Positions 26,701-34,418 of a DNA stretch of 43,596 bases are shown piece after piece. The notes beneath the pieces were generated by a model. It ran no database searches. It saw only the letters and a list, made by a program, of their open reading frames with translations, and was not told where the DNA came from. The DNA comes from CAYPYI01 sp964415085. Its GTDB lineage: Bacteria > Bacillota > Clostridia > Tissierellales > Tissierellaceae. A program made the translations under genes and the position numbers. The stretch is taken from the NCBI GenBank assembly GCA_964415085.1, contig CAYPYI010000008.1, forward strand, positions 1-43,596, written 5' to 3'. Position 1 is the stretch's first letter, and each line of letters begins with the position of its first letter.

Positions 26701-27133
26701 CATTAACAACTCTATATGAAGTAGAATATAATATTCTTCCCCCTTTAACATCATCTAAGATTTCAAAGTATGGATCAATTCCCGCTTCTATTGGATTTTC
26801 TCTCAGTATATCCCCACAAAACCCATGTATTGTAGAAATATTTGCTTTTTCTAGATCTCTGAAATATCTAATCCATTTATCATCCTCATCCGTTTTACTC
26901 TCGATTAAACTTCTTATTCTCTCTATCATTTCCTGTGTTGCTTTATTAGTAAAAGTAATAGCAACAATAGACTCTACTTCCCTACCCTTTTGTAGATTTC
27001 CATTTTCTAATATTTCTATATATCTATCAGTTAAAACCTTAGTTTTTCCTGTTCCAGCTCCAGCATTTACAACAACATTTTCATTTATAGTTTTTATGGC
27101 CTTAACTTGTTCAACATTCTTATTTAAGCTCAT
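23798..27133 (-). CDS. addA: AddA-type helicase-nuclease subunit with C-terminal four-Cys cluster
   Basis: This 1111-residue UvrD/Rep-type helicase has a C-terminal RecB-like nuclease domain. Together with AddB it resects DNA ends and loads recombination. Motifs: Walker A GAGTGKT at 25-31, DEFQDTN helicase motif II, GDPKQSIYRFRGAD motif III, VAMTRAEEKL motif VI, and nuclease residues GIIDRI...VIDFKTN and QLLTYAY. Cys868, Cys1098, Cys1101 and Cys1107 (C...C-x2-C-x5-C) look like the iron-sulfur staple normally described in AddB and Cas4; Bacillus AddA lacks it. GGGGGTGACCTA precedes the ATG, 4 bp after addB. Confidence 0.92.
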   Translation of the reverse strand: MSLNKNVEQVKAIKTINENVVVNAGAGTGKTKVLTDRYIEILENGNLQKGREVESIVAITFTNKATQEMIERIRSLIESKTDEDDKWIRYFRDLEKANISTIHGFCGDILRENPIEAGIDPYFEILDDVKGGRILYSTSYRVVNEYLNNNDIFIDFLKNQKLDRIDSLSSDFVSLYNAIRTYSVTFDKIRKDTNNLLDSLEYSHLDIERIKEITLELIEKFTKRSKLVKFSETKEFNDFINNTMDKDIYYYLEEIVNNLGTSKKELELQNELIERINKVMLSKELEYKWMYNLIIDIIERIDIEYTEEKRINGYLDYDDLQILVLKLLNNEEVLMKYQNKYKYFMIDEFQDTNELQKQIFYKLTSVNKPLDRNNLFVVGDPKQSIYRFRGADVNIFYDVMEDIKSNYNEKNIITLKTNYRSVNNVMEYVNNIFSRLMGVKYDRLEAFNNSKDDIDIEIILDEELVVGEDENYISDLDYESEILAKRIVKYIEDGYKYSDVAILFRSMTRVQEYENKLKEFGIPFYNSSNKSFYKNQEIIDIITMLKFISNPLDTLCFIGILRSNMFGINDDLVFKIINEKKHMGNIEKIEVLVEQDNTLTSKDIALLEYASKKLNYFLEVKKHVNIVELVDIIIQGTYFIESSILKDDGEQKAANIYKFTDLTKSYHKEYKGSLEEYIDYIESIRDKDESDEIIISENDNVVKIMTIHASKGLQFPIVFLPNMASRQVSRYNRFIFNDELGLNINNNITNGKYDQAKEVEKDKELEELKRVYYVAMTRAEEKLVLGFQGYNSGIKKEIMSSYDLSGSKIIKDIDYNKEEQINLETINYFKNIKNQNQYNFDLLYNIDKEDYISNVVFSITQFMIFNTCQRKYFLDYIWRVNIDIVEEEEIEQPIYNQGDDEYIIKSYNILPGAKKGNIVHDFCNIYSRDDDVKEKINESINKHVNKDHEKVFEIVKPYIDNYLKLYDESVEEIYSEKEFYLKLENGYLYGIIDRININDNGIDVIDFKTNIVPKDKSEKEELNNYYKPQLLTYAYVCKKLFNKEINSTGIWYLYNNEKIEFNITDDELDSAINEIQEFINFVSGNDNIFSYKTNKDNCKNCNHNKFCERIT

Positions 27134-27137
27134 TAGG

Positions 27138-30100
27138 TCACCCCCTAAATTCCACTAGTCTACAAATATCTCTATACATACAATAATCAGAACATTCTTT
27201 AGGTTTAACAGAAAAATCTGCAGAATCAATACTTCTTATTATTGTGAATATATTCTTTTTTGTAATTTCTAACAATTTATAAAAAGATTCCCGATCCAAT
27301 TTATTGCTGCTCTTTGCAAAAATACTCTCATCTTCTAAAGCTATCTGATATTTATTTTCACTACTCTTTATTATTCCATATCCTGCTTGAACTATGTTAT
27401 CAATATTTTGGCTTAAAATATAAACTGGTAATTGGAATGATAGTCCTTCTTCTATATCACTAATACTACTAATACCTGATGAACTTGTTTTGTAATCCAT
27501 CACAGATAACCTCTCAGTATATATAGATTTATCAATCCTATCAATTCTACCACCTATTTTTATTTCCTCATTTTTATTATCTAGACTAAACTCAAATGAC
27601 TTTTCTAGCTGACAAGGTATTAAGTTTGATATAAAAATTTCATCTAAGTCATAATGTAAGTATTCTATTAGATTATTTTTCATTGAGTCATATATAATAC
27701 TATTATTTCTGTTATTCAAATTAATTTTTTCAGATTTAAAAGCACTTGTTAATTCTCTTTCTACTTTTTCTTCCACTTTACTATAATCATAATCTAGTCC
27801 TAAATTTATTGAATCTATAATATCTTCTTTATTATCATTGTAAAAGTTAAATAATATATTATGATAAATTGTTCCGATTAATGCATAGTCATATTCTTTT
27901 ACTTCTTTTTCTAGCTCTTCTACTTTTAGCATTTCTTCTAAAAAGAAACTAAAAGGACACTTTGCATATTTTTCTAAGTAAGTAATAGAATACTTTCTAT
28001 GATTTTTATTTTCTATTTCTTTAATATTTTCGCTATAAAATAATTTTCCTTGATAATTATCGTAAATATTATTTAATCTAGAATACTCTCCTAAATTATT
28101 AATTCTAATTCTTTCTAAAAGATTTTTATTATATTTCTCATTTATTAAAACTAAATTTTCATCAAGATACTTTTTTCTTTTCATATCTTTTATTGTAAAT
28201 AATAACAAGTCTTTTGAATTCTTTACATCTTCTTCTAATATATTAAATCTTTCATTTAGCTCTATTTCTTTAAATATTATTTCTTCATCTTTATTATTTA
28301 TTAATCTTTCTATTTCATTTATATACATAGATCCTATATTGTTCCCATCTCTTCCACTACAAAAAGATAAAAATAATTTCTTTTTTGTCCTTGCTATTCC
28401 ACCTATTAAATTCATTGTATCATTATCAATATTTTCATAGTAATTATTTATATTTAAGCCAATATTTACAAGCTTTGAGTAATTATCACTATTTACAAAA
28501 AAATTATCTTTTTCAACAACTGGGTATATGCCTTGTGTTAAACCTGTTATAAATAAATAATCATATTCTCTACCTCTACTTGTTACAGGTGTAAATACTT
28601 GAATTCCATTTATTTTTCCATTTTCTATTTTAAGCTCTGTTTCCAATAGATGTTCTTCTAAAATAAAAATATACTCCTCTAATGTTACTTTTTCTTTTAT
28701 CAAATAATTATTATTAATATCTTCTAATGTTTTTTCAAGCAAATTAATAGTTGAAATATCTCTCAAAAATAAATCATTATCTTCCGTCTTTTTATAAATC
28801 TCTATAACTTTATCATAAACATTATATTCTTCTATTATAGCTAATACTATCTCTCCAAATCTTTCAACAGAATCATATTTTGGTATTTTAATATGTTCTT
28901 CATCTAGTTTCTTAATCAGTTTAGCTAACTCTTTTAATATTAGTTCTTTATTTTCATTTTTTATAATGTCACTTGTATCTATATCTTTTAAATATTTAAA
29001 ATCATTAAGTTTTAAATATATTTCAATCTCATTTAAGGCTTGGTCATCAATCAACTTAAAATAATTTGAATTTATCCTTTTCAATAAATCTTCTTTAGAG
29101 CAATTAGATTTTTTTGTTTTTAATATATTTATAATCTCAAGTATAATTGGTTGAAAATAAAGTGTTTCAGTCTGACCTATTGTAATTGGTAAATTCTCTT
29201 CCCTTGACTTTCTAATAACTAACTCTTTATAGTCATCATTTAAAATCATAATACCTATATCTTCTAAGGAAGCTCCTTTTTTTAAAAGTTTTTTTATATT
29301 CAAAAAAACATTATCTACTTCCAAATACATATCTTGTGAATCTATAATTTCTAAATTATTATTTAAATTTATTTTTTTATACTTGGTAAATATATTCGTT
29401 GAGATTTCTTCAAACTCTGTTTTAGAATCTTCTATACAATATTCTAGTTTAAATCCTAACTCTTTAAGTTTATTTATATTTTTATTTACTATTATATTTT
29501 CTTTTTTTGTAAAAAATGGCATATTAATATAGATATCGCAATCAATATCTATAAGTTTTTGTATCATTTCATATTCAATTGGCCTAAAATCATAAAAATA
29601 ATCTATAATTACAATTTCTAACTTTTCTAATGGATTATATTTATCCATAATTTCTATAGCTTTGAAATATTTTCCTTCTCTATCTAAAAGATTGTGTTTT
29701 AATAAAAACTTTTCATATTCTTCATAAATATAATATATTTCAATAAATTTATCATGACTATCTATTTTTTGATAATAATCATTAGGATATATAAGAGATC
29801 TCTTAATCTTACCAATAACATCTCCCATAGCTTTTATAAACCCATCTACATCTACTAGATCTTTATAAAAGAATAATTTATTATCTTTATTCAAACCAGC
29901 TATAACTTCTTTTAATATAACATTTTTCATAGGCTGTGTTATTTGTTTAGAGAAATCATATTTTAAGATATCTTTTACTATATCATCGAATGTCGATATA
30001 TTTAAATCTGATACAAATCCAAGTCTATCTATAAATTCATACCTATATTTTTTCAATAAATCTCCATTTGGTAGAATATAATGTAATTTCTGACCATTTT

Positions 30101-30188
30101 TATTCCTTAATGAGTTTATTGCATATTCTTTAAGCTCATAAGATTTCTTGCTATTAAAATTTGATAAATAAACAATTTTTTCACTCAT
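27138..30188 (-). CDS. addB: AddB/RexB-type nuclease subunit
   Basis: This is a second, 1016-residue subunit of the AddAB/RexAB end-processing enzyme. The C-terminal PD-(D/E)xK nuclease shows GTIYHNILF, GGRIDRID...VMDYKTSSS and QLPVYI. Four cysteines (744, 999, 1003, 1009) make the iron-sulfur staple (KYAKCPF, then C-x3-C-x5-C). The N-terminus begins KIVYLSNFNSKKSYELKEY and has no Walker A, as in streptococcal RexB and unlike Bacillus AddB. Two overlapping ATGs are possible (30189-30191 and 30186-30188). I favour the second because the GGGGGG binding site is then 5 nt away. It overlaps the stop of the nagZ-like gene. Confidence 0.9.
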   Translation of the reverse strand: MSEKIVYLSNFNSKKSYELKEYAINSLRNKNGQKLHYILPNGDLLKKYRYEFIDRLGFVSDLNISTFDDIVKDILKYDFSKQITQPMKNVILKEVIAGLNKDNKLFFYKDLVDVDGFIKAMGDVIGKIKRSLIYPNDYYQKIDSHDKFIEIYYIYEEYEKFLLKHNLLDREGKYFKAIEIMDKYNPLEKLEIVIIDYFYDFRPIEYEMIQKLIDIDCDIYINMPFFTKKENIIVNKNINKLKELGFKLEYCIEDSKTEFEEISTNIFTKYKKINLNNNLEIIDSQDMYLEVDNVFLNIKKLLKKGASLEDIGIMILNDDYKELVIRKSREENLPITIGQTETLYFQPIILEIINILKTKKSNCSKEDLLKRINSNYFKLIDDQALNEIEIYLKLNDFKYLKDIDTSDIIKNENKELILKELAKLIKKLDEEHIKIPKYDSVERFGEIVLAIIEEYNVYDKVIEIYKKTEDNDLFLRDISTINLLEKTLEDINNNYLIKEKVTLEEYIFILEEHLLETELKIENGKINGIQVFTPVTSRGREYDYLFITGLTQGIYPVVEKDNFFVNSDNYSKLVNIGLNINNYYENIDNDTMNLIGGIARTKKKLFLSFCSGRDGNNIGSMYINEIERLINNKDEEIIFKEIELNERFNILEEDVKNSKDLLLFTIKDMKRKKYLDENLVLINEKYNKNLLERIRINNLGEYSRLNNIYDNYQGKLFYSENIKEIENKNHRKYSITYLEKYAKCPFSFFLEEMLKVEELEKEVKEYDYALIGTIYHNILFNFYNDNKEDIIDSINLGLDYDYSKVEEKVERELTSAFKSEKINLNNRNNSIIYDSMKNNLIEYLHYDLDEIFISNLIPCQLEKSFEFSLDNKNEEIKIGGRIDRIDKSIYTERLSVMDYKTSSSGISSISDIEEGLSFQLPVYILSQNIDNIVQAGYGIIKSSENKYQIALEDESIFAKSSNKLDRESFYKLLEITKKNIFTIIRSIDSADFSVKPKECSDYCMYRDICRLVEFRG

Positions 30189-31414
30189 CATATCCCCCCT
30201 TTTATTCTTTTTGTTTCTTCATTAATATAATCATCTTGGTAAAAATTTATTTTTTTATCTGTTAAATTATATTTCTCCTTTAAGGATAAAATTTTATATA
30301 ATTTTTCATTAATTATTTTTTCGAACTCCTCATCTTTCATATCTTCTAATAGCATATTTTTTGCATCAAAATATATATTAATGTCATGACTTACTAATGC
30401 TATATCCCCACCTGCTATTATAAACTCATACGCAGCATTTTTCTTTTTACTAAGATTAGATGCCTCCATTGTTAAATCATCAGATATTATAACACCCTTA
30501 TAGCCTAATTGATCAGTTAAAATATCTTTCATAATAACATCTGATAAGCTTGCAATCTTACTATCTAACTTAGGTAATAAAATATGAGATATCATAATCA
30601 TATCTACTTCTTCCTGTACACAGTTTATAAAAGGTATTAACTCTAAGTCTAATAAATCTTGTATAGACTTTTCAATTTTAGGAACTTCTAAATGGGAATC
30701 TGTATTAGTATCTCCATGTCCTGGGAAATGTTTTATAGAACTTATAACTTTCATACTGTTTTGTCCCTTTACAATAGCAATTGCATTATCAGATACAACT
30801 TCTGTATCTTCTCCTAAAGATCTCACATTTATTACTGGGTTGTTAGGATTAGAGTTAATATCTACTACAGGAGAAAAATTTAGATTAAACCCAGTGTTAA
30901 TAAGTCTCATTCCTAGAATTCGACCATAATCGTATGAAATAGATAAACTATTCTTATTCCCTATTTCTAAAAGAGTTGGTAATGATTCATATACTTTGCT
31001 TAATCTACTTACTGTCTTGCTCTCTTCATCAATAGATATGAACATGGGGATTTTATTATTATCTTTATTAATTTTATCTATTTTATCATTAAGTTCCTTA
31101 AGATCTTCCAGTGAAGATATATTTCTATCAAAAAAAATTAAGCCTCCTATTTTTTCATCAATTATTAGCCTTTCTAGTTCTTCTGAATATTTATTATCAT
31201 TAAATCCAAGAATGAACAGCTGAGATATCTTTTCTTCATGACTCATTTGGCTAATAATTTTTTTAATCTTATCCTCACTTTTATCTATATCTAACTTTTC
31301 TATTTTTTTATTCTCATTTTTCATTTCAGCTTCATATTCATCATTATCCATATTACAAGATGTAATAAGTATAGCTATAATTAATAATCCAAAAATAAAC
31401 TTATTTATTTTCAT
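30188..31414 (-). CDS. nagZ: Glycoside hydrolase family 3 beta-N-acetylhexosaminidase lipoprotein (NagZ-like)
   Basis: The 408-residue GH3 enzyme is expected to release N-acetylglucosamine from peptidoglycan fragments. It has a lipobox (ILITSC, Cys20), so it is secreted and lipid-anchored. The NagZ-type signature KHFPGHGDT with His229 and Asp235 is present, and the nucleophile is Asp312 in ISDDLTMEA. Bacillus NagZ (YbbD) is also a lipoprotein but has an extra C-terminal domain; this one ends after the TIM barrel. GGAGGAATT precedes the ATG. It lies between glsA (10 bp gap) and addB (overlap). Confidence 0.92.
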   Translation of the reverse strand: MKINKFIFGLLIIAILITSCNMDNDEYEAEMKNENKKIEKLDIDKSEDKIKKIISQMSHEEKISQLFILGFNDNKYSEELERLIIDEKIGGLIFFDRNISSLEDLKELNDKIDKINKDNNKIPMFISIDEESKTVSRLSKVYESLPTLLEIGNKNSLSISYDYGRILGMRLINTGFNLNFSPVVDINSNPNNPVINVRSLGEDTEVVSDNAIAIVKGQNSMKVISSIKHFPGHGDTNTDSHLEVPKIEKSIQDLLDLELIPFINCVQEEVDMIMISHILLPKLDSKIASLSDVIMKDILTDQLGYKGVIISDDLTMEASNLSKKKNAAYEFIIAGGDIALVSHDINIYFDAKNMLLEDMKDEEFEKIINEKLYKILSLKEKYNLTDKKINFYQDDYINEETKRIKGGI

Positions 31415-31424
31415 AATTCCTCCA

Positions 31425-32342
31425 CTATATTACACTTAAGTCTAATTCCTTAGATAAATCTTCTAATATCTCTATTCCTACCTTTGAATTACCATTCAAA
31501 TCCAAACCAGGTGAGTATACTCCAATTCCATACTTTCCTTTAGATGATGCCATGATACCTCCACCAACTCCCGATTTTGAAGGTATGCCTACTCTTAATA
31601 AGTATTCACAGCTATAATTATACATTCCACAGGATAACATCTCACTTAATAATATCTTTGTTAGTTCTTCTTTATTAGTTTTACCATAGTTATCTAGTCC
31701 ATTACATCCATCTGCTATAAAAAAAGCTAATTTAGCAAGGTCTACAGAGTCTATTTCTAAGGAGCATTGCTTAAAATAAGTATCAAGTACCTCTTCTACA
31801 TTTTTATCTTTACTAATCATATCATTAGATTTCATAAGATAGGCCATTGCCTTATTTCTATCTCCTGTTTGTTTTTCTGATAAGTATACTTCTTCATTTA
31901 TTTTTATATCATCATTTTTTGTAATATATTTAATAAATTCAATTATTCTATCAATTGGTTCTTGATTAGTCTTTTTTACTAAGGATGTGGTTAAAATTGC
32001 ACCAGCATTTATCATAGAGTTTGCTGGATACTTTGTAGTATCTAATCCAAGTTTATATATTGTATTAAAAGGTTCATCAGTTCCCATAAACCCAACTCTG
32101 TTAAATACATAATCTTTACCATTGTCTATAAGTGCCAAAGCCAAAGTAAATACTTTCGAAATACTTTGTATGGTAAATTTCTTATTATAATCGCCCAGCT
32201 TATAGATTTCTTCATTTCCTATTATACAAACACCTATATCATTTATATTTGCTTTCTTAAGAGCTGGAATATAATCTGCAACTTTTCCTTGATCAACAAA
32301 TTTTCTATTTTGATTTATAATTTCTTCAATTAATTTTTCCAT
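31425..32342 (-). CDS. glsA: Glutaminase
   Basis: The enzyme hydrolyses L-glutamine to glutamate and ammonia. The 305-residue protein belongs to the serine-dependent beta-lactamase-like glutaminase family. The SxxK catalytic pair is Ser60/Lys63 in TIQSISKVF. Other family blocks are NSMINAGAI near 107, a Y-S-E-type segment (VYLSEKQTGDRNKAMAYL) near 152-169, and GVGGGIMA near 257 before the C-terminus. The length is typical (about 305-310). GGAGGTTAGTA precedes the ATG. It is 2 bp downstream of the RluA-type gene and 10 bp upstream of the nagZ-like gene, so it is cotranscribed with unrelated functions. Confidence 0.95.
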   Translation of the reverse strand: MEKLIEEIINQNRKFVDQGKVADYIPALKKANINDIGVCIIGNEEIYKLGDYNKKFTIQSISKVFTLALALIDNGKDYVFNRVGFMGTDEPFNTIYKLGLDTTKYPANSMINAGAILTTSLVKKTNQEPIDRIIEFIKYITKNDDIKINEEVYLSEKQTGDRNKAMAYLMKSNDMISKDKNVEEVLDTYFKQCSLEIDSVDLAKLAFFIADGCNGLDNYGKTNKEELTKILLSEMLSCGMYNYSCEYLLRVGIPSKSGVGGGIMASSKGKYGIGVYSPGLDLNGNSKVGIEILEDLSKELDLSVI

Positions 32343-32344
32343 TA

Positions 32345-33316
32345 CTAACCTCCAAATATTATAGTTTCTAATTTATTTAATAAGTCATTTTTATTACTTG
32401 TAAATTCTTTGTTATTCAAATATGATAATTCTTTTTCAAAACCGTTTAGAATTACTTTATATGCATGTAATAATTGGTAGTTAATATTATATTTATCAAC
32501 TAAATTATCATTATTTCTATCTAGTTTATATTTTCTATCCCCTAATATTGGATGATTGATATAATTTAGATGGGCTCTTATTTGATGCGTTCTTCCTGTT
32601 ATTAGTTCTACTTCCAATAATGAATAGTCTCTATTTGATTTTAAAACCCTAAGGTGAGTTTCTATTTCTTTTGAGTCATACGTATTATCAACAATATATA
32701 CTTTATTATCCTTATGATCTTTTTGTAAATTACCTTTTAAAATTGCATCGCTTTTTATATTGCCATAAACTATTGTCTTATACAATCTCTTTATTTGTCT
32801 ATTATTCATAGCTTGATTTATTTGTCTTACAGCTTCTGCATTTTTCCCAGCTAATATGATTCCAGAAGTATTTTTATCTAATCTATTAGATATGGATGGT
32901 ATGAATGTTAATTCTTCATCCGGGTTATATAATCCTTTTTCCATCATATAATTTATTAAAGCATCTACTATATTTTCTCCCTCATCTTTTAAACCTGAAC
33001 TATGTGATAATATACCTTGTGGCTTATTTATTATTATCAAATTTTCATCTTCATATATTATATCAAGATTTAACTTAGATTTAGTTATTGATTTTACTGT
33101 TTGGAATTTCTCGATTGTATCTTCAGATAGAAATAGTTGAACTTTGTCACCTGCTTTTAGTATTTCACTGTTGTCTGACTTCTTTCCATTTAATTCAATA
33201 TTTTTCTTTCTTATCATTTTATTTATAAAACCTTTAGGAGCTAAATCTAAGTATTTAGCAACGAATCTATCTAATCTCTGATTTTCTTCATTTGGTCCAA
33301 TTATTAATTCTCGCAT
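32345..33316 (-). CDS. RluA-family 23S rRNA pseudouridine synthase
   Basis: The 323-residue protein has an N-terminal S4 RNA-binding domain (about 12-60, RLDRFVAKYL...GFINKMIRKKNIELNGKK) and the RluA catalytic domain. The domain has the signature NRLDKNTSGI with catalytic Asp147 and the RTHQIRAHL block near 235. RluC/RluD-like enzymes modify 23S rRNA uridines; the exact site is not predictable. I chose ATG 33314-33316 because AAAAGGTGATATAT lies upstream; the in-frame GTG at 33325 is part of that site. It is the first gene of the long minus-strand unit ending with the ABC exporter. Confidence 0.93.
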   Translation of the reverse strand: MRELIIGPNEENQRLDRFVAKYLDLAPKGFINKMIRKKNIELNGKKSDNSEILKAGDKVQLFLSEDTIEKFQTVKSITKSKLNLDIIYEDENLIIINKPQGILSHSSGLKDEGENIVDALINYMMEKGLYNPDEELTFIPSISNRLDKNTSGIILAGKNAEAVRQINQAMNNRQIKRLYKTIVYGNIKSDAILKGNLQKDHKDNKVYIVDNTYDSKEIETHLRVLKSNRDYSLLEVELITGRTHQIRAHLNYINHPILGDRKYKLDRNNDNLVDKYNINYQLLHAYKVILNGFEKELSYLNNKEFTSNKNDLLNKLETIIFGG

Positions 33317-33354
33317 ATATATCACCTTTTCCTTTTAATTATGCTATAATTAAT

Positions 33355-33377
33355 ATTATACAATATATTTGTATAAT
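33355..33377. promoter_or_regulatory. 23-bp palindrome with back-to-back -10 elements
   Basis: ATTATACAA-TATAT-TTGTATAAT is a perfect 9-bp inverted repeat with a 5-bp spacer, between the divergent RluA-type and MltG-like genes. TATAAT appears on both strands (33372-33377 plus, 33355-33360 minus). It may be a divergent promoter pair or an operator; -35 matches are weak on both sides. Confidence 0.45.
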
Positions 33378-33407
33378 TTACACTTTTAGGAAGAACGAGG
33401 TGATATT

Positions 33408-33881
33408 TTGGACGACTTTTTAGATAAACTTAAAGACATATTATATGTGTTTGTAGATTATTTTTTTATGATTGTTGTTGTCCTAGCTGTAACAGGGGTT
33501 ATTGCATGGAGATTAGATATATTATTTAATAAAAACTATGCGGATGTTGATGAAAAAGACACTGAAATAGTGCAAAACATTGATGAAAACAAAGAAAAAG
33601 ATAATAATGTTGATATTGATGAAAATAAAGATAATATAAATAATGATGAAATTAATAAAGAAAAAGAAAATCCAGTTGAAATTATCCATGTTGAGATTCC
33701 TAGTGGAGCTGTTTCAACTACCATTGGTAATATTTTAGCAGAAAAAGGACTAGTACCTGATTCCAAATCTTTTGTAGATAAAGCAACTGAACTTGGTAAG
33801 GAAACAAAATTAAAATCAGGATCTTTTGATATACCTAGTAACTTAAGTATTGAAGGAGTAATTGAGATTATAACTAAATAG
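33408..33881 (+). CDS. Small membrane protein with MltG/YceG-type LysM-like domain, no catalytic domain
   Basis: The 157-residue protein has one membrane helix (about 16-36) and a charged linker rich in D, E, N and K (about 43-95). A C-terminal module IPSGAVSTTIGNILAEKGLV...LKSGSFDIPSNLSIEGVIEIIT resembles the N-terminal LysM-like domain of the endolytic transglycosylase MltG. MltG has about 340 residues with a catalytic Glu; that part is absent here and no frameshifted remnant follows before the terminator. It may be a regulator or wall-binding protein. The start is TTG 33408, supported by GAGGTG with a 5-nt gap. Confidence 0.72.
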   Translation: MDDFLDKLKDILYVFVDYFFMIVVVLAVTGVIAWRLDILFNKNYADVDEKDTEIVQNIDENKEKDNNVDIDENKDNINNDEINKEKENPVEIIHVEIPSGAVSTTIGNILAEKGLVPDSKSFVDKATELGKETKLKSGSFDIPSNLSIEGVIEIITK

Positions 33882-33891
33882 TATTTAAAAT

Positions 33892-33922
33892 AAATAGACA
33901 TTGAATTCAATGTCTATTTTTT
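33892..33922. terminator. Bidirectional terminator between the MltG-like gene and nrdG
   Basis: AAATAGACATTGAA/TTCAATGTCTATTT forms a 14-bp stem followed by TTT on the plus strand and an A-rich 5' flank (T-rich on the minus strand). It reaches the nrdG stop codon. Confidence 0.87.
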
Positions 33923-34406
33923 ATATTTCTAATATTTTATTTTCTTTTATAGACTCTGCTACATCAATAATCCTTTGATTTTTAGATCCTTTAAATTTTA
34001 ATAATAAACTTTTTTCTTCAATCATAAATGGTCCATCAACTAATAAATCTGTATAACTTAAAAGTTCTTTATATTTATTATCTTTAATGATATTTTCAAA
34101 TAAAAAGCCTGTATATACTATTGTGTTAAAACCTACTTTTTTGGCTAATTTTAAAATCTCAGTTACTTCTTTATATTGAAGTAGGGGTTCCCCACCTGAT
34201 ACTGTAATTCCAGAAAGCAAAGGATTAGATTTTAACAACTTAATTATATCATCTATATCTATATAGTAACCCCCACTTAAATCATGTGTTTCAGGATTAT
34301 GACAATCTTTACAATCATGTTTACATCCCTGTACAAATATACTAAGTCGAATTCCTGGTCCATCAACTATAGAATCATTTACTATACCTGCAATTTTTAT
34401 TTTCAC
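33921..34406 (-). CDS. nrdG: Anaerobic ribonucleotide reductase activating protein
   Basis: This radical SAM activase makes the glycyl radical on NrdD. The 161-residue protein has the NrdG-type cluster motif C-x3-C-x2-C at Cys28, Cys32 and Cys35 (CKHDCKDCHNPET), and VSGGEPLLQ as the SAM-binding GGE motif near 67. The length matches the small NrdG family. The start is GTG 34404-34406, with AAGGAGATATAATT upstream. It lies 12 bp after nrdD and is transcribed with it. The pair implies deoxyribonucleotide synthesis without oxygen. Confidence 0.96.
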   Translation of the reverse strand: MKIKIAGIVNDSIVDGPGIRLSIFVQGCKHDCKDCHNPETHDLSGGYYIDIDDIIKLLKSNPLLSGITVSGGEPLLQYKEVTEILKLAKKVGFNTIVYTGFLFENIIKDNKYKELLSYTDLLVDGPFMIEEKSLLLKFKGSKNQRIIDVAESIKENKILEI

Positions 34407-34418
34407 AATTATATCTCC

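Noticed and set aside
33536..33910. 124-codon minus-strand open frame
   Set aside because: It is a Ser/Leu-rich shadow of the D/E/N/K-rich MltG-like gene and has no start signals.
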